From Acidobacteriaceae bacterium (GTDB lineage Bacteria; Acidobacteriota; Terriglobia; Terriglobales; Acidobacteriaceae): a stretch of 64,000 bases of DNA. The translations under genes and the position numbers were made by a program. The stretch spans positions 372,001 through 436,000 of the forward strand of contig JAJPKO010000010.1 in assembly GCA_021323655.1 (NCBI GenBank), read 5' to 3'. The notes beneath the pieces are model-generated. The model was not told the origin of the DNA. It saw only the letters and a program-made list of their open reading frames with translations, and ran no database searches. Positions 1-8,250 of the stretch are shown in pieces (positions within the stretch are counted from its first letter, which is position 1; every line of letters starts with the position of its first letter).

Positions 1-1167
1 AACCCCAACTCCTCCGCCGACGAGATGAACTGGGAGTACTATGACAACCGCTATTCGTCGCCGATTTTCGAAGCAACCTGGAACGCGATCCGGTATTTGA
101 ACTCCCGGGGCATCCAGCCGGAACTGGCGATGATGGGGCCGGTGCCCCGCTGGATGCTGGCTGACAGCAGTACACCGCCGCAGCACAAGGTCTGCGTGCC
201 TGACAGCAAAATTCCTCCCATCAACCCCTCGATGTATCCGGAGTTCGCCAAAGAGCTGGTTTCCATGCTGATGTACGCGCGTTCTCGCGAGCACCTCAAA
301 TTCCAATACTTCAGCCCCTTCAACGAAACCGACTGCTATCCCAATGAGGGTCCGCGGATCGACCCGGCGGACGCTCCGGCGGTGCTCGACGCGGTGGCGG
401 AGTGGCTCCAGAAGGAAGGCCTGGGAGATATCCGCCTGGTGGTGCCCGATAATGCCATCATCACCAACGACTACACCACCCCCATACTGCACGACGATAA
501 GTTGATGAAGCAGGTCGCCGCCTTTGCGTATCACTCCTACAGCGACACCTCGGTGGGGGAGCAGGTGGTGCGTGTGCGGTCCAGCAAGTACGCGCAGACC
601 CCGGTGTGGCTGAGCGAGTACGGGGACCTGAGCGACCAGGACAAAACCGAAGCGAACGAGTGGAAGAGTTTTGTAATAGCTTCCAACCGGCGCGCTCTCA
701 CCGCGCTCAACCAGGGCGCCAACGTGCTCATGTACTTCAATGCATTCGATGACTACGAGGAATGCATGGGGCGGCTCACGTATTACGGCCTGTTTCACAA
801 CGCAGACCAGGTCTACTACCCGCGCAAGCGGTATTACGCGATCCGACAGCTCTATCATTTCGTGCATCCGGGGGCGACACGGATTGGCGCGACGGCTACC
901 GGCGAGGGATTGACCGTCTCGGCGTTCGAGAATCCTGGCTCCGGGTTGGTGATCGTGGGAGTGAAAGAGGGGGGCCCGAATCATATTCAGCTCTCGCTGC
1001 GCGGATTGCCGGCAACGCCCGACCATTTCGACCTCTATGTTACCAGCCGATCGTTCAATTGCCTTAAGCAGGGATCGTTTCCCGTCCGGGCAGGCTCGGT
1101 AGACATCGATCTCCCCGATCAGGCGGTGTTTACGCTGTTGGCGGCGAGCGATTCCAATCACCAGTAG
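1..1167 (+). CDS. Secreted-type glycoside hydrolase, clan GH-A (GH30/GH39-like), 5' end missing
   Basis: The reading frame is open from base 1, so the gene begins upstream of the window and the Met at 25 is internal. The visible 388 residues look like the second part of a (beta/alpha)8 retaining glycosidase. Counting from the Met at 25, E101 in the FNE motif is the likely acid/base and E198 in the WLSEYGD motif the likely nucleophile, at the ends of strands 4 and 7 as in clan GH-A. After about residue 285 the sequence turns into a beta-rich tail (ATATGEGLTVSAFENPGSG) typical of the beta-sandwich of GH30 and GH39 enzymes. The substrate cannot be read; a plant or microbial polysaccharide is likely. 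The SDR gene follows after 29 bases, so the two may be co-transcribed. Confidence 0.8.
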   Translation, partial: NPNSSADEMNWEYYDNRYSSPIFEATWNAIRYLNSRGIQPELAMMGPVPRWMLADSSTPPQHKVCVPDSKIPPINPSMYPEFAKELVSMLMYARSREHLKFQYFSPFNETDCYPNEGPRIDPADAPAVLDAVAEWLQKEGLGDIRLVVPDNAIITNDYTTPILHDDKLMKQVAAFAYHSYSDTSVGEQVVRVRSSKYAQTPVWLSEYGDLSDQDKTEANEWKSFVIASNRRALTALNQGANVLMYFNAFDDYEECMGRLTYYGLFHNADQVYYPRKRYYAIRQLYHFVHPGATRIGATATGEGLTVSAFENPGSGLVIVGVKEGGPNHIQLSLRGLPATPDHFDLYVTSRSFNCLKQGSFPVRAGSVDIDLPDQAVFTLLAASDSNHQ

Positions 1168-1196
1168 ACATTCAGGAAGTATCCAAGAGGCTTGCG

Positions 1197-1961
1197 ATGA
1201 AGCTGGAAGGAAAAATGGCAGTAGTGACAGGGGCCGGTTCGGGAATCGGTCGCGCCTGCGCGCTCGAATTCGCTCGCGAGGGCGCCCGCGTGGTGGTTGC
1301 CGACATCAATGCCGCGGCCGCGCAGGCCACGGCTCAACAGATCGGCCCAGCGGCCATTGGCATTCCCACCGATGTGGCCGATCCGGAAGCCGTGACCCGT
1401 CTCGCGCAGAAGACCATCGAAACCTTGGGCAAAGTCGATGTGCTCATGAATAACGCGGCCATCCAGGTGAACAAGACCATTGAAGACACGACGCTGGAAG
1501 AGTGGAACCGGCAGATGGCGGTGAACGTGGGTGGCGTGTTTCTGTGCTCGCGGGCTTTTCTTCCCCAGCTTCGCCGGACGCGCGGCGCCATCGTTAACAT
1601 GTCCTCGGTGAACGGGTACTTTGTCGAGCCCTTCTCCGCGGGCTACTGCGCCACCAAGGCGGCCATTATTGGGTTGACCAAGGCAATGGCGATCGACTGT
1701 GGCCCTTCGCGTGTGCGGGTAAACTGCATCTGCCCCGGATACATCGATGCGGGACTTGCCGAGGGCTATTTCCAGGCGCAGGCGGATCCGGCGGCGGCGC
1801 GCATGGCCGCCGGCAAGCTTCACGCTCTGGGGCGCATAGGCCGGCCCGAAGAGGTGGCGCGGGTGGCCGCTTTTCTGGCCAGTGAGGAGGCGTCGTTCAT
1901 CACCGGCGCGCAGATTGCGGTGGACGGCGGATTTGGCTCGGGCCTGCCGCTCAATAGCTGA
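1197..1961 (+). CDS. Short-chain dehydrogenase/reductase (SDR)
   Basis: This 254-residue protein is a classical SDR that uses NAD(P) to oxidise or reduce an alcohol or keto group. The cofactor motif TGAGSGIGRA lies at residues 11-20, NNAA near 90, the catalytic Ser in MSSVNG near 138 and the YCATK active site near 152-156. The C-terminal ITGAQIAVDGG motif is also standard. An Asp after strand 2 (VVADI) favours NAD over NADP. The start is supported by AAGAGG at 1185-1190, six bases before the ATG. It lies 29 bases after a glycoside hydrolase gene, so a sugar or uronate substrate is plausible, but sequence alone does not identify it. Confidence 0.93.
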   Translation: MKLEGKMAVVTGAGSGIGRACALEFAREGARVVVADINAAAAQATAQQIGPAAIGIPTDVADPEAVTRLAQKTIETLGKVDVLMNNAAIQVNKTIEDTTLEEWNRQMAVNVGGVFLCSRAFLPQLRRTRGAIVNMSSVNGYFVEPFSAGYCATKAAIIGLTKAMAIDCGPSRVRVNCICPGYIDAGLAEGYFQAQADPAAARMAAGKLHALGRIGRPEEVARVAAFLASEEASFITGAQIAVDGGFGSGLPLNS

Positions 1962-2219
1962 GGGCCCTCATGGCAGATACAATCGGGGCTGAATCAAGGC
2001 TGAAATCACGGTGCATGCCGGGGCTCTTTGCGGAGAAAACCGTGTGGCGATGAGGCTGCGAATGCGAATTTCGAGCTTGAACTTGCCACGGTCCGCCATG
2101 GATTCTCCCCAGCGCTAATACCCAGATTCAGGGAGATTTGCGGCTTATTGGCGCCTCAGAAAGACCGAAGTGGCAACGCAAGTGGCAACACGGTTTCTAA
2201 GTTATTGATTCTAAAGGAA

Positions 2220-2309
2220 TGGCGGAGGGAGAGGGATTCGAACCCCCGTTACCCTTTCGGGTAAAGCGGTTTTCAAGACCGCCTGTTTCAACCACTCACA
2301 CATCCCTCC
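2220..2309 (-). tRNA. tRNA-Ser (anticodon TGA)
   Basis: The minus strand folds as a 90-base tRNA with a long variable arm, as expected for serine. The acceptor stem is GGAGGGA/TCCCTCC, the discriminator is G, and CCA is encoded at 2222-2220. The anticodon loop CTTGAAA sits between the GCGGT and ACCGC stem halves and gives TGA. The T loop TTCGAAT is intact. Confidence 0.96.
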
Positions 2310-2765
2310 GTTTCGATGCGAGGTGGCCAGGTACATACATCCTTACTCGTACGGCCAACCTGGACGTGCTGGTGATTTCATTGTACGACGACTTTCAGTT
2401 TTCGCCCGGTTTTCTACGTTACCCAATGCTTCGCTGCGCGTGCGATTCATCCACTCATCAGGATGTCCGGTTGTAGTGCAGTAAACCCGGCCGCCATAAA
2501 GGAAAACGCCCTGGAACGAGTACTTCCCAAAGTACTTCACTCCAAAAATTCCACAATCCTTTGGCCAATCGTCGCCGCCAAGAAGTTTACTAAATCCGTT
2601 TAGTTGTGCGCGCAATAGGCAAGGTTTAAACTCCACGTTGTAGGGGAGATTCTGCACCAACTTAAATGCTTAATGCTAAAGCACTTAAGTTGAGAAAACA
2701 GAACCCGCATTCTTGGTGAGACAGGTGAGACAAGGGAGCATTCACCCGGAAAAAAGGCGCCGCCT
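2310..2765. other. Intergenic region between tRNA-Ser and parB with a weak ORF
   Basis: This stretch of about 455 bases is visibly more AT-rich than its neighbours. The minus strand holds a TTG-started frame of 105 codons (2660 to 2343) whose middle (VKYFGKYSFQGVFLYGG) looks protein-like, but there is no ribosome site, no family I recognise, and the end is compositionally odd. It may be a remnant of an acquired gene. A near-perfect inverted repeat lies at 2659-2691. Confidence 0.3.
2659..2691. repeat. Imperfect inverted repeat downstream of parB
   Basis: AACTTAAATGC (2659-2669) and GCACTTAAGTT (2681-2691) are reverse complements except at one position, with an 11-base AT-rich spacer. There is no T-run on either side, so it is not a convincing intrinsic terminator. 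It could be a protein-binding site or the end of a lost mobile element. Confidence 0.5.
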
Positions 2766-3674
2766 TTAATCCTCCAGCATGCCAAGAAGCGTGTCGAAGT
2801 CTTCCAGGCGCGAGTACTCGATGATGATGCGGCCGCGACCGTTCCGATCCTCAATGTGGACCTTGAGGCCGAGTGCCCGCTGGAGGCGGTCGCGAGCGTC
2901 TTTGACGTTAGGATCGAGTGGTTCTTTTACTTCGCGCTTATGTTTTTTCTCGGGATTCAGAATGCCTTGAACATAGGTTTCTGTTTGCCGCACGGAGAGA
3001 GCCAGGGAAGAGACCTTTTGGGCGGCATCCTGGATCCACTTTGGGTCTTCGAGCGCCAGAAGGGCGCGCGCGTGCCCGAAGCTGAGTTCACCGCCTTCGA
3101 CTTTGTTTTGCACTTCTGGAGGGAGGCGGAGCAGACGCAGGAAGTTGGCCACTGAAGCGCGGTCCTTGCCGGTGCGCTGGGCCATTTGCTCCTGAGTGAG
3201 TTTGAATTCGCGGCCTAAGCGTTCGTAGGCGCGGGCCTGCTCCATGGGATTGAGGTCGGTGCGCTGCAGGTTCTCAACGATAGTCATTTCCATGGCTTGT
3301 TCGTTGGAGACCTGTCGCACAATGGCAGGGACGGTTTGCTTTCCTGCCTTTTGCGAGGCCAGCCAGCGGCGTTCGCCGGCAATCAGCTGGAAGCGGCCAT
3401 CGGGCAAGGGGCGCACCACGATGGGCTGTACGACTCCGGTAGCGGCGATAGACTGGGCGAGTTCGGCCAGATGTTGCTCGTCCACGCGGCTGCGCGTCTG
3501 GTACGGATTGCGTTCGATGGCCTCGACGGGAATTTCGCGAGGTGTGCCTGCTTCGGCCTCCGGGGGCTGCATCTTTTCCTGAACAGGCGTGGCAACGGCT
3601 TGGACGCGGGGCAGAAGTGATTCGAGCCCTTTTCCCAGGGCGCGGCGTTTCGGTGCTTCTGTAGTTGTGCTCAT
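2766..3674 (-). CDS. parB: Chromosome-partitioning protein ParB
   Basis: This 302-residue protein is the centromere-binding CTPase of the ParABS chromosome segregation system. It binds parS, spreads as a clamp and is moved by ParA. The N-terminal CTP-binding domain is seen at about residues 45-130, with VEAIERNPYQTR and the GERR motif at 100-103. The helix-turn-helix region follows (LTQEQMAQRTGKDRASVANFLRLLRLP, about 155-180), and the last 50 residues form the dimer domain ending FDTLLGMLED. A flexible basic N-terminus (RRALGKGLESLLP) is the usual ParA-stimulating peptide. It sits 21 bases downstream of parA, and two parS sites lie just upstream of parA. Confidence 0.97.
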   Translation of the reverse strand: MSTTTEAPKRRALGKGLESLLPRVQAVATPVQEKMQPPEAEAGTPREIPVEAIERNPYQTRSRVDEQHLAELAQSIAATGVVQPIVVRPLPDGRFQLIAGERRWLASQKAGKQTVPAIVRQVSNEQAMEMTIVENLQRTDLNPMEQARAYERLGREFKLTQEQMAQRTGKDRASVANFLRLLRLPPEVQNKVEGGELSFGHARALLALEDPKWIQDAAQKVSSLALSVRQTETYVQGILNPEKKHKREVKEPLDPNVKDARDRLQRALGLKVHIEDRNGRGRIIIEYSRLEDFDTLLGMLED

Positions 3675-3695
3675 GATTTCGTCCTTCTGAATGCC

Positions 3696-4541
3696 TTAGG
3701 CGTAGGGCCAGAAGCGGACCTCGCGTTTTCCGCGGCGGGCAGCGGCTTCTTTCCGTTCCCTGGCTTTGGGGCTTTCGATATTGTTCCGGGAGAGGATCTC
3801 ATCGGCGAGATCGCGGTAGCTTTCAGCTCCGCGGGATTTGCTGTCGTAAAGCAGAACGGGCTTTCCGTAGCTTGGGGCCTCGGCGAGGCGAACGTTTCGG
3901 GGGATAGCGGTCTTCAGCAGTTTGTCCTTGAAAAACTCGCGGAGGTTTTCTGTGACCTGCTGGGCCAGGTTGGTGCGGTCGTCGTACATGGTGAGCAGAA
4001 CGCCCTCGATTTCCAGCTTGGGGTTCAGGCTGGCCTTGACGCGGTCGAGGGTCTGCATCAGCTCGCTGATGCCCTCAAGGGCGAAATACTCCGCCTGCAT
4101 GGGGACGAGGAGCGTGTCGGAGGCGACAAGAGCGTTGAGCGTGAGGAGATCGAGCGCTGGTGGGCAGTCGAGGAGGATGAAGTCGTAATTTTCGCGTTCT
4201 TTGGTCAGCGCTTGTTTGAGGCGGTCGGAACGGTTGTCCTGCTGCACCAGTTCGACATTTGCGCCGATGAGGTTTTTGCTCGAAGGAACCAGCTTGAGGG
4301 TCTCGATTTCGGTAGAAAGGATGGCCTCGGCCACGCTGGATTCGCCCAGCAGGATGTCATATGTGGATTTGCGCTCATCGTCGCGCGAGAAGCCGTAGCC
4401 TCCCGTAGAGTTTGCCTGCGGGTCGCAATCAATCAGGAGGCATTTTAAGCCTTCAAGGGCGAGCGCGGCAGCCAGATTGATTGCCGTAGTGGTCTTTCCG
4501 ACCCCGCCTTTTTGGTTCACAACAGCCAGTATTTTTCCCAT
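3696..4541 (-). CDS. parA: Chromosome-partitioning ATPase ParA (Soj)
   Basis: This 281-residue ParA/MinD-type ATPase forms the nucleoid gradient that pulls ParB-parS complexes apart. The deviant Walker A motif KGGVGKTT is at residues 11-18, the A' box (LLIDCDPQANST) near 36-47 and the Walker B (FILLDCPPALDLLTLNAL) near 120-137. It has no N-terminal DNA-binding extension, as in chromosomal Soj proteins. A basic C-terminal tail of about 20 residues (KARERKEAAARRGKRE) goes beyond the usual fold and may help non-specific DNA binding. ATG at 4541 is the natural start because the Walker region follows directly. It is co-directional with rsmG, with parS in the 237-base gap. Confidence 0.97.
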   Translation of the reverse strand: MGKILAVVNQKGGVGKTTTAINLAAALALEGLKCLLIDCDPQANSTGGYGFSRDDERKSTYDILLGESSVAEAILSTEIETLKLVPSSKNLIGANVELVQQDNRSDRLKQALTKERENYDFILLDCPPALDLLTLNALVASDTLLVPMQAEYFALEGISELMQTLDRVKASLNPKLEIEGVLLTMYDDRTNLAQQVTENLREFFKDKLLKTAIPRNVRLAEAPSYGKPVLLYDSKSRGAESYRDLADEILSRNNIESPKARERKEAAARRGKREVRFWPYA

Positions 4542-4736
4542 GATGCTTGAAAAAGACTAAAGGTATATGGCCTTTGAATTCAATGATTGGGGCCTGTGAA
4601 GAACTTGTTCGAAATTGTGGAAGATTTTCAGATGGACAGAGGGCGGGTTTTCAAATCGAGGTAAATAAAGGAGATGCGATTGCTCCGCAAACTGGAAAAT
4701 ATTTGAGCAACCTTCGGCACAAGTGGAAAACTTTTG

Positions 4737-4752
4737 TGTTCCACGTGGAACA
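4737..4752. promoter_or_regulatory. parS: parS centromere site 1
   Basis: TGTTCCACGTGGAACA is a perfect 16-base palindrome and fits the bacterial parS consensus TGTTNCACGTGNAACA. It lies between parA and rsmG, the place where parS is often found. Confidence 0.93.
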
Positions 4753-4762
4753 TGGAGGCTTA

Positions 4763-4778
4763 CGTTCCACGTGGAACA
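4763..4778. promoter_or_regulatory. parS: parS centromere site 2
   Basis: CGTTCCACGTGGAACA differs from site 1 only in its first base. Its centre is 26 bases from the centre of site 1. Its last base is next to the rsmG stop codon at 4779-4781. Confidence 0.92.
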
Positions 4779-5381
4779 TCACAGTTTTTGCCCGATCAGC
4801 AGGATGCGCTGCTCAGACCCGGGCAGGAGGATACGATCCTTCCATTTCACTCTGTCCAGGCTTTGGGCCAGACGGTCGATCGTGTCAATACTCAAAAACG
4901 GCAGGAACCAGCCTTTGAAGGAAAGCTTTGTCAGTGCCGATTGGCAGGCCTGTTCCATCTTGTCCACAGCCCGGAGGGTGATGGCGTCGAAATGCTCTTC
5001 CAATGTCTCAGCTCGGCCGGCAAAGACAGTTGTGTTTTTGAGGGCCAACGCGCGGGCTACTTCGCGGAGAAAAGAGGCTTTCTTGCCCTGCGATTCGGAC
5101 AATGTGACTTTCAGGTCTGGGCGGCATATTGCGATTGGGACTCCCGGAAAACCACCGCCGGAGCCGAAGTCCAGAATGTTTTGGATTCCCGGCGGGAGGT
5201 GCTGCGCGGCGAAGGTACTTTCGGCGAAGTGGCGTTCGACGATCTGCTCCGGAACCCGAATAGAGGTAAGGTTCAGACGGGCGTTCCACTTGAGGAGCAG
5301 CTCGAGATAGAGTTCGAATTGTCTGATCTGGCCTGCGGGAATGGGCGCAACGCCCATTCTTTCAAGACTTTCGGCAATCAT
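4779..5381 (-). CDS. rsmG: 16S rRNA (guanine527-N7)-methyltransferase RsmG
   Basis: This 200-residue SAM-dependent methyltransferase modifies G527 of 16S rRNA. The N-terminal helical segment (FELYLELLLKWNARLNLTSI, residues 22-41) and the SAM-binding motif ILDFGSGGGFPGVPIAI (about 70-86) are those of the GidB/RsmG family, followed by SESQGKKASFLREV. The length is close to the usual 205-215. Its stop codon abuts parS site 2 and its start overlaps the preceding hydrolase gene by four bases, so it belongs to the folC-plsC-hydrolase-rsmG run. mnmG, which usually precedes rsmG, is not here. Confidence 0.95.
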   Translation of the reverse strand: MIAESLERMGVAPIPAGQIRQFELYLELLLKWNARLNLTSIRVPEQIVERHFAESTFAAQHLPPGIQNILDFGSGGGFPGVPIAICRPDLKVTLSESQGKKASFLREVARALALKNTTVFAGRAETLEEHFDAITLRAVDKMEQACQSALTKLSFKGWFLPFLSIDTIDRLAQSLDRVKWKDRILLPGSEQRILLIGQKL

Positions 5382-6115
5382 CGCGCTACCGATTCCCGGA
5401 TTTCACGAGGTTTCCAGGCGCGAACAGCATCCAGAAAGGCAGCAAAAATGGCCCTGGACTCGGCCTTTTCCGCCAGTGTCCGCTCCGGATGCCATTGCAC
5501 GGCGAGAACAAAATGAGGGCCGGGCTGCTCGACTGCCTCCACGGTCCTATCTTCTGCGCGGGCGATGACTTGCAGCCCGTCTCCCGGCCGAGCAATGGCC
5601 TGGTGATGACTGCTGTTTACGCTTGTTCTGCCGGGAAGTGCGGCCAAATGCTGGGCGTGAGAGGTTAGTTCAATTGAATGGGCTTCGATGACGTCGCGTC
5701 CGGCTTTGTGCTGAATGGGGGTAGCCAGATGCTGCACCAGGGTGCCTCCCTTCCACACGTTGAGTGATTGCGCCCCGTAGCAGATGCCAAGGAGCGGCTT
5801 ATGCAGGTTGAAGGCTTCCTGAAGAAGCAGTTCATCCACGGCCTCACGCGCCGGGTCTGGCTCCGCACATTCCTTGATTCGCTGCTGCCCATATTTCTGC
5901 GGATTAAGGTCTGCCGGACTGCCGGGAAGCAGGATTCCCTGGCAGGAAGAGGCGAGCCTGGCCACCTCGGTGGGAGTCGCGTGCAGCGGAATTCGGACAG
6001 GAATGCCTCCGGCCTGCTGCACGGCCTCTGCATATTGCGGCCAGCTGCGCTCGTTGTATTCGGGCTGTGTGCAGGTCGGCTCCGGAATGGCAATGCGAGG
6101 ATGCGGCGGGTTCAT
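5378..6115 (-). CDS. Class I glutamine amidotransferase-like hydrolase (peptidase C26, PuuD-like)
   Basis: This 245-residue protein has the gamma-glutamyl-GABA hydrolase layout. The family cleaves gamma-glutamyl amide bonds, for example in putrescine breakdown. The nucleophile is the Cys in LLGICYGAQSLNV (about residue 113), the catalytic His is in AVQWHPE near residue 211, and a catalytic Glu can be placed in HPERT. The opening RIAIPEPTC and LPGSPADLNPQKYG match the family. No other polyamine gene is near, so the physiological substrate is open. It overlaps its neighbours by four bases on both sides and is surely translated in series with rsmG and plsC. Confidence 0.88.
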   Translation of the reverse strand: MNPPHPRIAIPEPTCTQPEYNERSWPQYAEAVQQAGGIPVRIPLHATPTEVARLASSCQGILLPGSPADLNPQKYGQQRIKECAEPDPAREAVDELLLQEAFNLHKPLLGICYGAQSLNVWKGGTLVQHLATPIQHKAGRDVIEAHSIELTSHAQHLAALPGRTSVNSSHHQAIARPGDGLQVIARAEDRTVEAVEQPGPHFVLAVQWHPERTLAEKAESRAIFAAFLDAVRAWKPREIRESVAR

Positions 6116-6936
6116 ATCGTGCTCTCAGGAGATTCAGTGATGACTTCCAGAGACTGACTTTCAGGCCCAAGAAGATAAGAGTGCTGGTAATACAGGCGGC
6201 AAATCTCATCGCTGAGCCGTTTTGTCAGCTGGTCTATCTCGCGCATGGAATAGCCTTCGGTTTCGATTGGCTCCCCTACGGCAAGCGTTACAGGAACAGG
6301 ATAGAACTGTCCGGTATGGATGGGCAAAAGTTCATGTGTTCCGATGAGGGCCATGGGAACTATGGGGACTTGGGCGCGAATCGCCATAAACGCCGGCCCG
6401 TTCAGAAAGGGCTGAAGGCGACCGCTTTCGCTGCGTCCGCCCTCGGGGAAAATAAAGAGCGGCATGCCGGACTTCAGTGTTCGGACGGCGCTACTCAGGC
6501 TGGAAATCGAGGCCCGAGGATTCTTCACATTTACCGCCACCTGTCCTGAGCGCCGCAGATGCCAGCCAATGAAGGGCAGCTTCCATAAATCATGCCGTGC
6601 CACGATGCGAAACTGGAATGGCAGCGAGCTGAAGATGACCGGCGTGTCCATATAGGAGAGATGATTGCAGGCATAGACCGCGACCTTATGCTTGCGCAGG
6701 TTTTCGGCACCAACTACCGTCACAGGCGCGGCGCTTATCCATAGCGATACCCGCGCCCAGGTCTGCGCGATCCCGTGTTGAACGCGCCCGCTTTTTTCAA
6801 AGAGAGAGGCCAGCAAGGAAAGACTTCCGAAAAAGGCCGTCGCTGCAAAAAAAGCGGGGGCCTGTATGCAGTTTGAGAAAATTCGGTTGGCCAGGGGCAG
6901 CTTCTTCGGCCTGGGCCCGAGAGGGTGGAGGATCAC
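6112..6936 (-). CDS. 1-acyl-sn-glycerol-3-phosphate acyltransferase (PlsC family)
   Basis: This 274-residue membrane-associated acyltransferase is expected to add the second acyl chain to lysophosphatidic acid in phospholipid synthesis. The catalytic HX4D motif is NHLSYMD (near residues 91-97), the substrate-binding FPEGGRSESG motif lies near 165-174, and a later VPIVPMALIGT block is also typical. A hydrophobic N-terminal segment (APAFFAATAFFGSLSLLASL) anchors it to the membrane. It overlaps the next gene downstream and folC upstream by four bases each. Confidence 0.92.
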   Translation of the reverse strand: MILHPLGPRPKKLPLANRIFSNCIQAPAFFAATAFFGSLSLLASLFEKSGRVQHGIAQTWARVSLWISAAPVTVVGAENLRKHKVAVYACNHLSYMDTPVIFSSLPFQFRIVARHDLWKLPFIGWHLRRSGQVAVNVKNPRASISSLSSAVRTLKSGMPLFIFPEGGRSESGRLQPFLNGPAFMAIRAQVPIVPMALIGTHELLPIHTGQFYPVPVTLAVGEPIETEGYSMREIDQLTKRLSDEICRLYYQHSYLLGPESQSLEVITESPESTI

Positions 6937-8228
6937 GACGCCAGCTCCTCGCGCAACTTGCCGACGAGGTAGACCGAGCCAGTGCCCACGATCAATCCTT
7001 GCGACGAAACGATCTGGGTGGCCCGCTCGAGTGCCGTGTGGGTATTGGGCAGCAACTCATACTCTGCACCTGTGGCCTGCGCAGCGGCTCCGAGATCCGC
7101 AATGCTGGCGGCGCGGGGGGAATCCACCGGGGTGAGCAGGACGCGGTCAAACAGAGGGAAGAGAATCTGTGCCATCTCGGCCACGGCCTTGTCACGCAAG
7201 CAACCAAAGATCAGGATCCTGGGCTGGTCGCTCATTTCTGACAGAACAGAACGCAAAGCCCATGCACCGGCCGGATTATGGCCGACATCAAGGAGAATTT
7301 TCGTTCCATTCCTGGAGGTGAATTGCTCCATGCGTCCCGGCCAGCGAGTGTGGCGGATTCCATCGGCAATTTGCGATGCGCTGATTGTGTAACCGTGATG
7401 GTTACGTAATTCGACGGCGGTCGCGATGGCCAGCGCAATGTTCCTTTGCTGGTGCTGTCCGGCCAGCGGAGATGCAACTTCGATGGTGTCTCCGAGCACG
7501 CGTAGGGGACAGGTACCTCCGGATGTGGAACGCGAAGGAACATATTCGGCGGCATTCACGCCGCGAACATTCAGAGACGTGGCAACCTCGCCCAAGACCT
7601 GGTTGGCTTCAGGGTGCTGTGGCAAAGTCACCATGACTCCGTTGGGGCGCAGAATACCGGCCTTTTCGCGGGAGATTGCGCTGATGGTAGGTCCAAGCCA
7701 TTCGGTATGGTCCAGTGAAATATCGGTGATGACCGAAACGAGAGGCTCGACGATATTTGTTGCGTCGAGCCTGCCTCCCATACCGACTTCGAGCACGGCC
7801 ATCTCGACCTGGGCTTCTGCGAAGGCAGTGAAGGCGAGCGCTGTCATGGTCTCAAAAAAGCTGGGTGGATGCGGAAGCCCACCCTCGACGACCAGCCTGC
7901 GCGCAGTGTCGTCCACCTTGAAGTAGAGCCGGGCAAAATCGTCATCGCTGATATCGTTCCCATTTATCTTCATGCGTTCATTCACGCGAACCAGATGGGG
8001 CGATGTGTAGAGGCCCACGCGATATCCGGCGGTCTGCAGGATCGAGGCCAGGGTGGCAGAGGTTGAGCCTTTACCGTTGGTACCGGCGACCAGAACAGAC
8101 GGGAATGTGCGCTCAGGATTCCCAAGGGCGCGGACAAGGACCCGCATGTGTTCCAGATCAAATTTGCGCCGTGTCTGCAACTCTGCTGCGAGCGCAAACA
8201 AGCTTTCAATGGCGGACGCGTAGGACAT
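6933..8228 (-). CDS. folC: Folylpolyglutamate synthase / dihydrofolate synthase
   Basis: This 431-residue Mur-ligase family enzyme adds glutamate to dihydropteroate and to folates. The P-loop VAGTNGKGSTSATLASIL is near residues 47-64, followed by SPHLVRVNERMKINGNDIS, the LEVGMGGRLDATN motif near 143-155, DISLDHTEWLG, and the KAGILR lysine that is carbamylated in the family. The C-terminal domain carries LLDVGHNPAGAWAL. Length and motif order are normal. The start at 8228 follows the EamA gene by 22 bases and the end overlaps plsC by four. Confidence 0.96.
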   Translation of the reverse strand: MSYASAIESLFALAAELQTRRKFDLEHMRVLVRALGNPERTFPSVLVAGTNGKGSTSATLASILQTAGYRVGLYTSPHLVRVNERMKINGNDISDDDFARLYFKVDDTARRLVVEGGLPHPPSFFETMTALAFTAFAEAQVEMAVLEVGMGGRLDATNIVEPLVSVITDISLDHTEWLGPTISAISREKAGILRPNGVMVTLPQHPEANQVLGEVATSLNVRGVNAAEYVPSRSTSGGTCPLRVLGDTIEVASPLAGQHQQRNIALAIATAVELRNHHGYTISASQIADGIRHTRWPGRMEQFTSRNGTKILLDVGHNPAGAWALRSVLSEMSDQPRILIFGCLRDKAVAEMAQILFPLFDRVLLTPVDSPRAASIADLGAAAQATGAEYELLPNTHTALERATQIVSSQGLIVGTGSVYLVGKLREELAS

Positions 8229-8250
8229 GGATTGATTTTAGAAGATGCGG

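Noticed and set aside
1158-1823. 221-codon minus-strand frame opposite the SDR gene
   Set aside because: His/Arg-rich mirror of a standard SDR; not protein-like.
2028-2264. Possible integrase C-terminus ahead of tRNA-Ser
   Set aside because: Only a short frame that runs into the tRNA itself; no Tyr-recombinase motif is present.
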